Below, one piece after another: positions 42,831 through 50,473 of a DNA stretch of 50,473 nt (the stretch's first letter is position 1; every line of letters starts with the position of its first letter). A model generated the notes under the pieces. The model did no database searches. It saw only the letters and a program-made list of their open reading frames with translations, and was not told the DNA's origin. The position numbers and the translations under genes are program-made. This stretch comes from Pinibacter soli. GTDB taxonomy: Bacteria > Bacteroidota > Bacteroidia > Chitinophagales > Chitinophagaceae. The stretch is taken from contig NZ_JASBRG010000006.1 in assembly GCF_029961145.1 (NCBI RefSeq), positions 1-50,473 of the forward strand, written 5' to 3'.

Positions 42831-42852
42831 CGTATAAAGTTTGTTTTATACG
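42831..42852. promoter_or_regulatory. possible antitoxin operator (CGTATAAAGT...TTTTATACG)
   Basis: CGTATAAA and TTTATACG form a short perfect dyad immediately before the antitoxin ATG. Antitoxins of this type usually bind such sites to repress their own promoter. Confidence 0.45.
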
Positions 42853-43042
42853 TCCAAGTTAATTGCTTTTTATCAAATAAAAAAGCCCTTCGCGTGGTGG
42901 GGCGGATGAAAACTGAATCTTGAATTGACTGTGGCAATAACAGCGAGTGGGCCTCGCCCGTCCTAACGGATTCATCCGGGCGGGCAATGACGGTGCAGTC
43001 TTCTTTTATTTTGACAGGCATGTCGTTGTATGATGCTTTGGC

Positions 43043-43130
43043 TAAACGCTGAACGCCTAAAGCTTAATGCAGTTGAAGGTCGACGTTGCACTGCGTTAGG
43101 CGTTAAGCGTTTTGCATTAAGCATCAGGCA
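43043..43130. repeat. palindrome with CGCCTAAAGCTTAATGC arm
   Basis: GCTAAACGCTGAACGCCTAA and TTAATGCA are mirrored by CGTTAGGCGTTAAGCGTT and TGCATTAAGC. It fills part of the gap between the toxin-antitoxin pair and the next small ORF. Confidence 0.5.
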
Positions 43131-43289
43131 TTTTAGCGATTAGCTGATACGCTCATGTTATTCTGTAATTCAGGACTGCGGTTGTTGTTTATCTTATGTG
43201 CATGCATTGCAACTATTATTACTATTAGTGCAATGAGCACACATACTGACTTTCGGTTTTTCAATTGATTTCTTTTTGTCGTGAGGTTT

Positions 43290-43350
43290 GCCACAGAGGC
43301 ACAGAAGCACAGAAAAGAAAAACTCCTCTGTGTTTCTGTGCCTCTGTGGC
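43290..43350 (-). repeat. 24-bp near-perfect hairpin GCCACAGAGGCACAGAA
   Basis: Arms at 43290-43313 and 43327-43350 match at 23 of 24 positions around a 13-base loop. This type of CTCTGTGGC palindrome recurs in many genomes. It lies after the stop of the small membrane ORF on the minus strand and may terminate it. Confidence 0.65.
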
Positions 43351-43362
43351 AACGGAGATGTT

Positions 43363-43569
43363 TTATTTGCTGTTTGTTTCTCTTTCCTTGTCAAGCATCC
43401 GCTGCCGGGTGCTGATTTCTTTTTTTGACAGGTGGCATTTGCGATCTTTTGTTTTCTCTGTTTGTGCTTTTTTCCATGCTGCTAAATAACGGAACCCTAT
43501 AAGTACTGTGGCAACGGTTAGAACCGTGCCTGTTAAAAGTGCCCGGATTCCAATGTAAATATTGCCCAT
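43363..43569 (-). CDS. possible small membrane protein
   Basis: From an ATG at 43569 the frame gives 68 residues with one hydrophobic segment (LLTGTVLTVATVLIGFRYLAA) and a highly charged Lys/Glu/Arg tail. A longer start at 43638 would include a repeat-like segment. I do not recognise it, and it could be a chance ORF. Its support is the coherent one-segment topology and the hairpin just downstream. Confidence 0.35.
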   Translation of the reverse strand: MGNIYIGIRALLTGTVLTVATVLIGFRYLAAWKKAQTEKTKDRKCHLSKKEISTRQRMLDKERETNSK

Positions 43570-43734
43570 TGCTGATGGCTCATGTATTTTTAGAACCCGC
43601 TTAAATGTACAAAGGCACAGAGCACCAGAGATTTTCATATTTAATGAATTACACTCCGGCGCGCCATGCCTTTAATTGTACAATCGCAGGTTATTAATTG
43701 TGTTGCGGCCTATCGTTTGCTTCTTCTGTTTAGT

Positions 43735-45357
43735 CTATTCTTTCACCACTTTAAACGTACCTACAAATTTGCCTTCTTCTACTACCTGTACCAGGTATAC
43801 AGCTGCAGGCAATTGAGAAATGTTTACCATGTTAAATTGAGTGATGCCACTGTAGGTTTGCAATACTTTACCACTCATGTCTATTACCCGAACTACAGAT
43901 GCCTGAGTTAATCCCTTCACATAGAACTGGCCCCTTGTTGGGTTTGGTGCTATATACACGTTTACTGATGCTGCTGCGTCAAACGCTACTGTTTTTACAC
44001 TGCTGTAAGTAGATTGTCCATCTATATCTACCATTTTAAGGCGGTAGTAGTTGGTGCCTGTAGAAGCATTGGCATCTGTAAAGGTGTAGGTCATTTCACC
44101 GGCGTAGTTACCTGCCGCCGCTTTGCTGCCTATCTCCTGGTAATTCTTACCATCGGTGCTGCGCTCTACGATAAAGGATTTGGTGTTTACCTGCTCGGCT
44201 GCGGTCCATGTTAATATTGCCGTATTGCTGCTGCTGCCAAGTTGCTTGCCCGCATTAAAGCTTAGCAATTTCAATGGCAACGGTTTTATCACATCGCTGG
44301 CTTTGCTGTACCATGCCTGGTTAGCAGAGGCAGTAGTAGCAAGTGCTGGGTATACGCGGCTGTTGGTTTCTGTACCGGCGCCGCCTGCTGCAGAGCTCGC
44401 ACCTGGTGTATTACTTTGCCACTGGCTCAGTACACCTGTGGTTTTATCACCTGTCAGGTTGGGATTGGCACTACCGTACTGGGTAACAAAGTTGGCGCCA
44501 CTTATCCACTGGCCGCCATTGGTGCCACTGTTGTGCGTTAGTGCTACGGTGGCTCCTGCGCTCGTATTGCCATAAATGTTCCAGCTGCGCTTCATACCGT
44601 CTGCACCGTTGTTTTCAGCAGGGGCATCGTTTGCATAGTCCGTAACATTTACGTGGATCGTGTTGGCGGATGCCGGTGTTATAGTTGCCGGCGTGTAGTC
44701 ATTATCTGCCATGCCCACCGGGAAAACAAAAGCTCCCGTGAAACTTTCTTTTACCAAATGACCTCCCGTAGGAGCTGCCACAGCCGTAACAACATACTTA
44801 TTCTTATCTGCGCCTGTAATAGCGGCCGTACTGCTGAGTACCGCATCCTGCACATCTGTGTACAAATGACCCGCTGTAAAGGTTAAGTTGCTGCCTATTC
44901 TTGTATTGCTGCCATTTAGCTTTACGCCATTGGTATTGTTAATTTCTATACTGGGAAAGGTATTGGCAGTCGCGCTGCCGCTGTTGTTCCCTATCAGCAC
45001 CTGTTGACCGGTGCTATTATCATTGGGGTTAGGCTTTTGAAATACGATGCTTCCCGTGCCTGTGCCTGCGGTAAAAACGGTCCAGGCAGCATTGGCACCG
45101 AATATCTGAGCACTGGCGTCCATCTTTAAAACGTCTCCGTAAAAAATGATCTTTGCGCCATCTTCAATGTAGATTTTGGCCGTGGGGGCTATCTCCACAT
45201 TACCATACCATTGCAGCGTAGTACCCTTTGGCACACTTACTACGCCATCTATGTAAGTGGAGCTGGTTTGGGCGTACATCCTGCCGCTGCCCAGTAGCAA
45301 CAGCAGTGCGCTTAGACCCAGCCGTGGTTTTATATTATTTTTTAAAAATTGCTTCAT
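43735..45357 (-). CDS. secreted protein with T9SS type A sorting domain
   Basis: A 540-residue protein with a signal peptide (ending ...GRMYAQ), a Thr/Ser/Asn-rich beta region with DGVVSVPKGT and metal-like repeats, and a fibronectin-like segment (LLSFNAGKQLG...AILTWTAAEQVNTKSFIVER). It ends in a C-terminal type IX sorting domain (YIAPNPTRGQFYVKGL, IDMSGKVL, and VYLVQVVEEGK). It should be exported through T9SS and attached to the cell surface or released. Its function beyond that is unknown. A palindrome separates it from the large repeat protein upstream on the same strand. Confidence 0.85.
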   Translation of the reverse strand: MKQFLKNNIKPRLGLSALLLLLGSGRMYAQTSSTYIDGVVSVPKGTTLQWYGNVEIAPTAKIYIEDGAKIIFYGDVLKMDASAQIFGANAAWTVFTAGTGTGSIVFQKPNPNDNSTGQQVLIGNNSGSATANTFPSIEINNTNGVKLNGSNTRIGSNLTFTAGHLYTDVQDAVLSSTAAITGADKNKYVVTAVAAPTGGHLVKESFTGAFVFPVGMADNDYTPATITPASANTIHVNVTDYANDAPAENNGADGMKRSWNIYGNTSAGATVALTHNSGTNGGQWISGANFVTQYGSANPNLTGDKTTGVLSQWQSNTPGASSAAGGAGTETNSRVYPALATTASANQAWYSKASDVIKPLPLKLLSFNAGKQLGSSSNTAILTWTAAEQVNTKSFIVERSTDGKNYQEIGSKAAAGNYAGEMTYTFTDANASTGTNYYRLKMVDIDGQSTYSSVKTVAFDAAASVNVYIAPNPTRGQFYVKGLTQASVVRVIDMSGKVLQTYSGITQFNMVNISQLPAAVYLVQVVEEGKFVGTFKVVKE

Positions 45358-45364
45358 TGTTTTT

Positions 45365-45445
45365 GTTTGTTTTGAGTGGTGAGTGTTGAGTTATGAGTTT
45401 GTTTGCATCAATGCATTAAACTCATAACTCATTACCCAAAACTTA
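45365..45445. repeat. palindrome between the two secreted-protein genes
   Basis: GTTGAGTTATGAGTTT and AAACTCATAACTCATTAC are mirrored around GCATCAATGC. It occupies most of the 100-base gap. Confidence 0.55.
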
Positions 45446-45457
45446 AGTATTGATAGT

Positions 45458-47383
45458 TTACTGTTTTACCATTAATATACCCGCAACATTAAGAGGTGCT
45501 GCACCTGTGCCGGTAGTTTGGTAAAATGCTCCAGCAGTTAAACCACCAGCAGCCGCAGCCGCGTCATTTGCATACTTCGGCAAACCAACAACCTGAAGTT
45601 TTGAAGTGGGTGCGCTAGTTCCTATACCTACGTTGCCGGCACCACCACCGGTTATACCTGTTGCATATATGATATTGCCTATATTCATTTGGTTAGAACC
45701 GGACAGATTGGGTGCATTTGCGCCAGATCCAATTAAAATGTTATAATCTCCAGAAGTCTGATTATTGCCAGCGTTTAAACCTATTGCGGTATTGTTATTA
45801 CCGGTTGTTTGACCCGCCAGTACCCCAGAACCGATTGTAACGTTACCATTACCAGCAGTATTAGCTTTTGCGGCATTCCAGCCTAAGGCGGTGTTCCAAT
45901 CACCAGTTGCGCTTTGAGAAGCACCGTGACCCACGGCTGTATTGTGACTACCGGCTGTTGAACTCGAGAGTGCGTATCCTCCTACTGCGACGTTTTGCGT
46001 TCCTGTAGTGTTAGCATTTAGGGCTTGTACACCAACTGCAATGTTATGGTCACCTGTAGAATTTTGGAGCGCATTCGTACCTATGGCAGTATTGTTGCTT
46101 CCGCTTACGTTTTTCATTAATGTATTTACACCCAGAGCTGTATTATAATAACCGGTTGTGTTAGTCAGCAATGCATCGGCGCCAACGGCAGTATTTAAAT
46201 AGCCGCTTGTATTAGCGCTTAATGCTACTGCTCCAACGGCTGTATTCCATGTGCCAGTGGCTACTGCATCTAATGCATTACCACCGAACGCCGTATTAGT
46301 AGAAACGTTTCCGCCTCCATGTCCAACGGTAACACCATTTACCAGTGCATCCGCACTTACATCAAGTTTTGCCTGAGGATTGGTAGTTCCAATACCTATG
46401 TTGCCAGCGCCAACGGCCGCGTTAGTACCCGTACCGTAAATTATATTACCGATGTTCATCTGGTTAGATCCAGTAAGATTAACTGCATTTGCGCCAGATC
46501 CGATTATAATGTTATTGTTTCCAGAAGTTTGATTTTGACCAGCATTTGTACCTACGGCGGTATTGTAGCTTCCGGCTATATTTTTCATTAATGAATTTAC
46601 GCCTAGAGCTGTATTATAAACACCGGTTGTGTTATTCATCAACGCTTCTCCGCCTACAGCTGTATTAAATACACCGGTAGTATTTGATGTCAACGTCGAT
46701 CCGCCAAGGGCTGTATTCCATACACCCGTAGTTGTATTAAATAATGCACCGCCGCCTACTGCCGCGTTAGTAGAAATGTTTCCGCCTCCACGTCCAACGG
46801 TAAGCCCGTTAACATTAATATCCGCATCTCTATAAATGAGCATCTTTTTATTGCCGCCTGCGTCGTTTCCCCCTTTCAAATACCACTCTGTAGACGCTGG
46901 CGCAGAATACGAAATCCAGCTGCTGCCATCATAGGTATATTGTTGGCCGAAGTCGTCATTAGGATTTTGTACCGTCCAGTCATTGTTTAAGTAAGTCAGC
47001 GTATCTGTGTAAATAGTCCCAACAGCCGCTGTACCTGTTGGTGCATTGCTGCCTAAAATAGATGTTTGGCCCGTAGTAACACGTTGCCATTGCGTACCAT
47101 CATTATAATATAAACCCGGTGTAACCTGTGTAGTACCACTGCCGGCTGTAGCTGTATTGTACACATACATGCCCGCTACGTGCGCACTCAATGGAAAAGC
47201 AAGATCAGTAGACTTTAAAATTACTCTTGGCATTAATAACCCTTTGCTGGCGCCTGTAGCATCGCCCAATTGAAGATAGGCGTCAGTGTTTGCAGGGCCC
47301 GGTGCACCGCCGATTTTTGTTTGGGCCTGGGAGAGTAAAGCAGCTCCCACTAAAGAACATACGAGTAACAGTTTCTTTTTCAT
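45458..47383 (-). CDS. large exported repeat protein (NTAVGxxAL repeats)
   Basis: A 641-residue protein with a signal peptide (MKKKLLLVCSLVGAALLSQAQ). After a region with NDGTQWQRV and similar segments, it consists mainly of about 20 imperfect copies of an 18-residue repeat of the form NTAVGxxALxxNTTGxx. These are interrupted twice by SGANAxNLxGSNQMNIGN and by GIGTxxPxxKL segments. The pattern resembles trimeric autotransporter/YadA heads and tail-fibre repeats. There is no recognisable C-terminal sorting or anchor domain, so how it is placed on the surface is unclear. It is probably an adhesin or surface layer component. Confidence 0.75.
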   Translation of the reverse strand: MKKKLLLVCSLVGAALLSQAQTKIGGAPGPANTDAYLQLGDATGASKGLLMPRVILKSTDLAFPLSAHVAGMYVYNTATAGSGTTQVTPGLYYNDGTQWQRVTTGQTSILGSNAPTGTAAVGTIYTDTLTYLNNDWTVQNPNDDFGQQYTYDGSSWISYSAPASTEWYLKGGNDAGGNKKMLIYRDADINVNGLTVGRGGGNISTNAAVGGGALFNTTTGVWNTALGGSTLTSNTTGVFNTAVGGEALMNNTTGVYNTALGVNSLMKNIAGSYNTAVGTNAGQNQTSGNNNIIIGSGANAVNLTGSNQMNIGNIIYGTGTNAAVGAGNIGIGTTNPQAKLDVSADALVNGVTVGHGGGNVSTNTAFGGNALDAVATGTWNTAVGAVALSANTSGYLNTAVGADALLTNTTGYYNTALGVNTLMKNVSGSNNTAIGTNALQNSTGDHNIAVGVQALNANTTGTQNVAVGGYALSSSTAGSHNTAVGHGASQSATGDWNTALGWNAAKANTAGNGNVTIGSGVLAGQTTGNNNTAIGLNAGNNQTSGDYNILIGSGANAPNLSGSNQMNIGNIIYATGITGGGAGNVGIGTSAPTSKLQVVGLPKYANDAAAAAGGLTAGAFYQTTGTGAAPLNVAGILMVKQ

Positions 47384-47557
47384 AAAATTTGATTTGTTTT
47401 TAAAATATTTAATGGGAAGAGCTAATGCTCAATGGTGTTGTTTAAAATTGCGATGGCAAAGCTATGTGTGGTGGCGGTGGTAATGATTGGTAAAAGGACT
47501 TTAGTTTTTAGTTAAAAGACAAATAAGAAATAAACTGAATAACTGAAAGCCGAACAG

Positions 47558-48950
47558 AAAGAACGCGGCCGGGCAATCTCTATGCACGGGTGAGAGATTG
47601 CTTCGGCCGATTCACTTGAAGCAAGCTTCTTGACTAAACGCGAACTTCATTCTCCGCTGGCCTCGCAATGACGGTGCGGGATTGGTGTGTGTTGTGTTGT
47701 ATTCCATGATTGAATGATTCGATGACTGATGTAATGCTGCACGTCATTGCGAGGCCCGGCCAACAAAGCGTGTTTCAATTAACAAACAATATGGCGATAA
47801 CAGCAAGTGGGCCGAAGCAATCTCATTGCGCTGGCGGGGATTGCTTCGGCCGATTCACTTGAAGCAAGCTTCTTGACTAAACGCGAACTTCATTCTCCGC
47901 TGGCCTCGCAATGACGGTGCGGGCTTGGTGTGTGTTGTGTTGTATTCCATGATTGAATGATTCGATGACTGATGTAATGCTGCACGTCATTGCGAGGCCC
48001 GGCCAACAAAGCGTGTTTCAATTAACAAACAATATTGGCAATAACAGCGAGCGGACCGAAGCAATCTCATTGCGCGTGCGGGGATTGCTTCGGCCGATTC
48101 ACTTGAAGCAAGCTTCTTGACTAAACGCGAACTTCTTTCTCCGCAGGCCTCGCAATGACGGTGCGGTCTTGGTGTGTGTTGTGTTGCGATCAATGATTCA
48201 AAAATTGATGTGCGATGCGGCACGTCATTGCGAGGCCCGGCCAACAAAGCGTGTTTCAATTAACAAACAATATGGCGATAACAGCGAGCGGGCCGAAGCA
48301 ATCTCATTGCGCGGGCGGGGATTGCTTCGGCCGATTCACTTGAAGCAAGCATCTTGACTAAACGCGAACTTCTTTCTCCGCTGGCCTCGCAATGACGGTG
48401 CGGTCTTGGTGTGTTGTATTCAATGATTCGATGATTGATGTAATGCTGCACGTCATTGCGAGGCCCTCCCGACAAAGCGTGTTTCAATTAACAAACAATA
48501 TTGGCAATAACAGCGAGCGGGCCGAAGCAATCTCATTGCACGTGCGGGGATTGCTTCGGCCGCTTGCTTTCTGTTCGTCTTTCAATAGATAGTTCATTAT
48601 TCATTCTCCGCTGGCCTCGCAATGACGGTGCGGGCTTGGTGTGTGTTGTGTTGCATTCCATGATTGAATGATTCAAAAATTGATGTGCGATGCGGCACGT
48701 CATTGCGAGGCCCAGCCGACAAAGCGTGTTTCAATTAACAAACAATATTGGCAATAACAGCGAGCGGGCCGAAGCAATCTCATTGCACGTGCGGGGATTG
48801 CTTCGGCCGATTCACTTGAAGCAAGCTTCTTGACTAAACGCGAACTTCTTTCTCCGCTGGCCTCGCAATGACGGCGCGGTCTTGGTGTGTGTTGTGTTGC
48901 GATCAATGATTCAAAAATTGATGTGCAATGACGGTGCGGCTTGCCACTCA
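47558..48950. repeat. array of about 240-bp palindromic repeats
   Basis: Left arms CGTCATTGCGAGGCC occur at 47742, 47985, 48223, 48451 and 48698. Right arms GGCCTCGCAATGACG occur at 47659, 47902, 48146, 48383, 48613 and 48859. Units are thus 228-247 bp. Each unit also has an inner GGCCGAAGCAATC/GATTGCTTCGGCC hairpin and a TCAATTAACAAACAATAT spacer. Unit boundaries drift by small indels, so the array grew by duplication. Short ORFs across it repeat the same sequence and are not genes. The remaining 47384-47557 gap is A/T-rich upstream sequence of the adhesin gene. Confidence 0.85.
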
Positions 48951-48987
48951 GTTACTCGGTTATTCAGTTATTCTCTACCTTCGATAC

Positions 48988-49563
48988 ATGTCATCTTTCA
49001 AACTATATATGCTATTGCTGGGTTGCAAGCCAAAAGGCAGAAATACGGAGCAGCACGATATGTTTTTTACCATCAGTGATTCGTTGAAAAATACGGTTGC
49101 CACTATTCAAGATTTTTGGCCGGAGGCAAAGGATAAAATACATATCGATGCATGGCGCGAGGTGAAACATGTGGAGGGATTTACTATTGAGGTGTTGGAA
49201 AAAGAAGAAGGGAAAGCTGTTGTACAAAGCACTGCCAACAAACTATTTTTTATAAACCTTGGTGGTTATAAGCAAAATGAGTTTGAAGAGTTTCACTACA
49301 AAATGCTTGTAGTGGCGGAAGAAAAAAGCGTGGCAATTCAAAAAGCGAAGCAGACGGCTTTCTATAAACACTGCGGCTTTGAAGGCGCTAATTCACATAT
49401 TGATGATAAGTATGGTGTAGATGTGGATGACCTTTATGAAATAACGGATATTTTACCGGAGGGGTTAAAAGAAAGGTTTTCGCTTGTGATTACTGAAAGG
49501 GGCAATTCAGAAGAAGATAAAATAAACCTGGGCTATTTGAAGCTGACTGCTTTAGATACTTGA
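48988..49563 (+). CDS. DUF1543 domain protein
   Basis: From the ATG at 48988 the protein is 191 residues and opens MSSFKLYMLLLGCKPKGRNT, which matches the start of DUF1543 proteins. The upstream ATG at 48928 lies in repeat sequence. The signature GCKPKGRNTEQHD, followed by an alpha/beta domain with INLGGYKQNEFEEFHY, supports it. DUF1543 proteins are small cytosolic proteins of unknown function. It stands alone between two repeat arrays. Confidence 0.85.
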   Translation: MSSFKLYMLLLGCKPKGRNTEQHDMFFTISDSLKNTVATIQDFWPEAKDKIHIDAWREVKHVEGFTIEVLEKEEGKAVVQSTANKLFFINLGGYKQNEFEEFHYKMLVVAEEKSVAIQKAKQTAFYKHCGFEGANSHIDDKYGVDVDDLYEITDILPEGLKERFSLVITERGNSEEDKINLGYLKLTALDT

Positions 49564-49651
49564 AAATGCTGTGTGTGCGGGCGGGGATTGCGATTGTTTG
49601 CTTTATTTTTTTTCCGAGCGGAATGGTGGCTGTGACCTGTAAGAAAAGACC

Positions 49652-50383
49652 GCTTGTCATCCCGACGAAGGAGGAATCTGGGTCTAACACTGGCGAACAT
49701 TATGCATAAACAATCACGCAGATCCCTCGTTCCTCGGGATGACAAGCGACTTGCATTTGGTTCTTTTGAAATGATGAACGCTTTAGATAATTGAAAGTTG
49801 AAAATGCTTTCTGTGCGTGTGGAGATTGCGATTGTTTGCTTTACTTTTTTTCCGAGCGGAATGGTGGTTGTTACTCGCAAGAAAGGACTGCTTGTCATCC
49901 CGACGAAGGAGGGATCTGGGTCTAACACTGGCGAACATTATGCATAAACAATCACGCAGATCCCTCCTTCGTCGGGATGACAAGCGACTTGCGTTTGGCT
50001 CTTTTGAAATGTTGAACGCTTTAGAAAGTTGAAAGTTGAAAATGCTGTGTGTGCGGGGGATTGCTTGTTTTGCTACTTTTTTTCCGAACGGAATGGTGGC
50101 TGTGACCCGTAAGAAAAGACTGCTTGTCATCCCGACGAAGGAGGGATCTGAGTCTAACACTGGCGAACATTATGCATAAACAATCACCCAGATCCCTCGT
50201 TCCTCGGGATGACAAGCGACTTGCTTTTGGTTGCTTTGCTACTTTTTTTCCGAACGGAATGGTGGCTGTGACCCGTAAGAAAAGACTGCTTGTCATCCCG
50301 AGGAAGGAGGGATCTGCGTGATTGTTTACGCATTGTGCTCACTAGTTTTGGGCCCAGATCCCTCGTTCCTCGGGATGACAAGC
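49652..50383. repeat. array of the MITE core palindrome
   Basis: Four copies of a 96-bp core (49652-49747, 49890-49985, 50122-50217 and 50288-50383), each of the form GCTTGTCATCCCGACGAAGG...GGGATGACAAGC. They are separated by related 70-140 bp spacers containing TTGAAAGTTGAAAATGC. The core equals the centre of the two MITE-like elements, but the CAATGTCG terminal repeats are absent. Only non-coding repeat sequence fills 49564-50473; short ORFs here are mirror artefacts. Confidence 0.8.
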
Positions 50384-50473
50384 GACTTGCGTTTGGCTCT
50401 TTTGAAATGTTGAACGCTTTAGAAAGTTGAAAGTTGAAAATGCTGTGTGTGCGGGGGATTGCTTGTTTTGCTA

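Noticed and set aside
43363-43638. Full 91-residue version of the small membrane ORF
   Set aside because: The first 23 residues come from a repeat-like stretch; only the shorter form is listed, at low confidence.
47987-48906. Repeated short ORFs (HCEASGERSSRLVK type) in the 240-bp array
   Set aside because: The same sequence recurs in every unit in the same frame; no start region or domain supports genes.
49490-50381. Short ORFs in the right-edge array
   Set aside because: They come from the mirrored CCCGACGAAGG core and have no coding signal.
47558-50383. CRISPR array
   Set aside because: Repeats are 228-247 or 166-238 bp apart, internally palindromic, with no short unique spacers and no cas genes nearby.

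Overview
This window looks like chromosomal DNA of a Bacteroidota bacterium, most likely near the Chitinophagales. The reasons are TAnnTTTG-type -7 promoter elements, a type IX secretion (T9SS) C-terminal sorting domain, an outer-membrane beta-barrel receptor with an N-terminal carboxypeptidase-like domain, a BlaI/M56 pair with plug-like repeats, and a tyrosine ammonia-lyase closely resembling the Flavobacterium johnsoniae enzyme. The taxon is inferred; no rRNA or tRNA gene was seen.

Layout. 1-105: the end of an IS3-family element running off the left edge. 360-8625: housekeeping and lipid genes (PSP1/RicT, LpxH-like phosphoesterase, a glycosyltransferase, a fatty-acid hydroxylase, a KAS III enzyme, an M28 peptidase, a YegS-like lipid kinase). 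8629-10541: a BlaI/M56 sensor pair with two operator-like dyads. 11195-18916: serS, an M16 peptidase pair (one catalytic, one degenerate), an acyltransferase, a small holin-like membrane protein and a fused 2-oxoacid dehydrogenase E1. 19632-37712: a large minus-strand aryl-polyene/flexirubin-type pigment cluster. 38751-41609: a TonB-receptor-like barrel. 42136-42829: a PIN toxin/antitoxin pair. 43735-47383: two secreted repeat or sorting-domain proteins. 47.4-50.5 kb: arrays of palindromic repeats around a DUF1543 gene.

The pigment cluster. The tyrosine ammonia-lyase would make the p-coumarate starter. Three ketosynthases with intact Cys-His-His sites, two Cys-less ketosynthase relatives, two acyl carrier proteins, FabG and two hotdog dehydratases would extend it into a polyene. 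The two dehydratases have complementary incomplete active sites, so they probably work as a heteromer. A methyltransferase and a halogenase-like flavoprotein would modify the aryl head. An LpxL-like acyltransferase, an acyltransferase-3 protein, a polysaccharide deacetylase-like protein, a LolA-like protein and a small lipoprotein probably handle attachment or transport to the outer membrane. No acyl/coumarate ligase and no MMPL exporter, both usual in such clusters, lie in the window. A 200-bp mobile element sits inside the cluster.

Repeats are the most striking non-coding feature. Many intergenic gaps carry a long palindrome, in several sequence families. A MITE-like element is present twice in opposite orientation, each copy flanked by an 11-bp target duplication (perfect in one, 10 of 11 in the other). 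Its inner palindrome recurs without the terminal repeats as an array at the right end.
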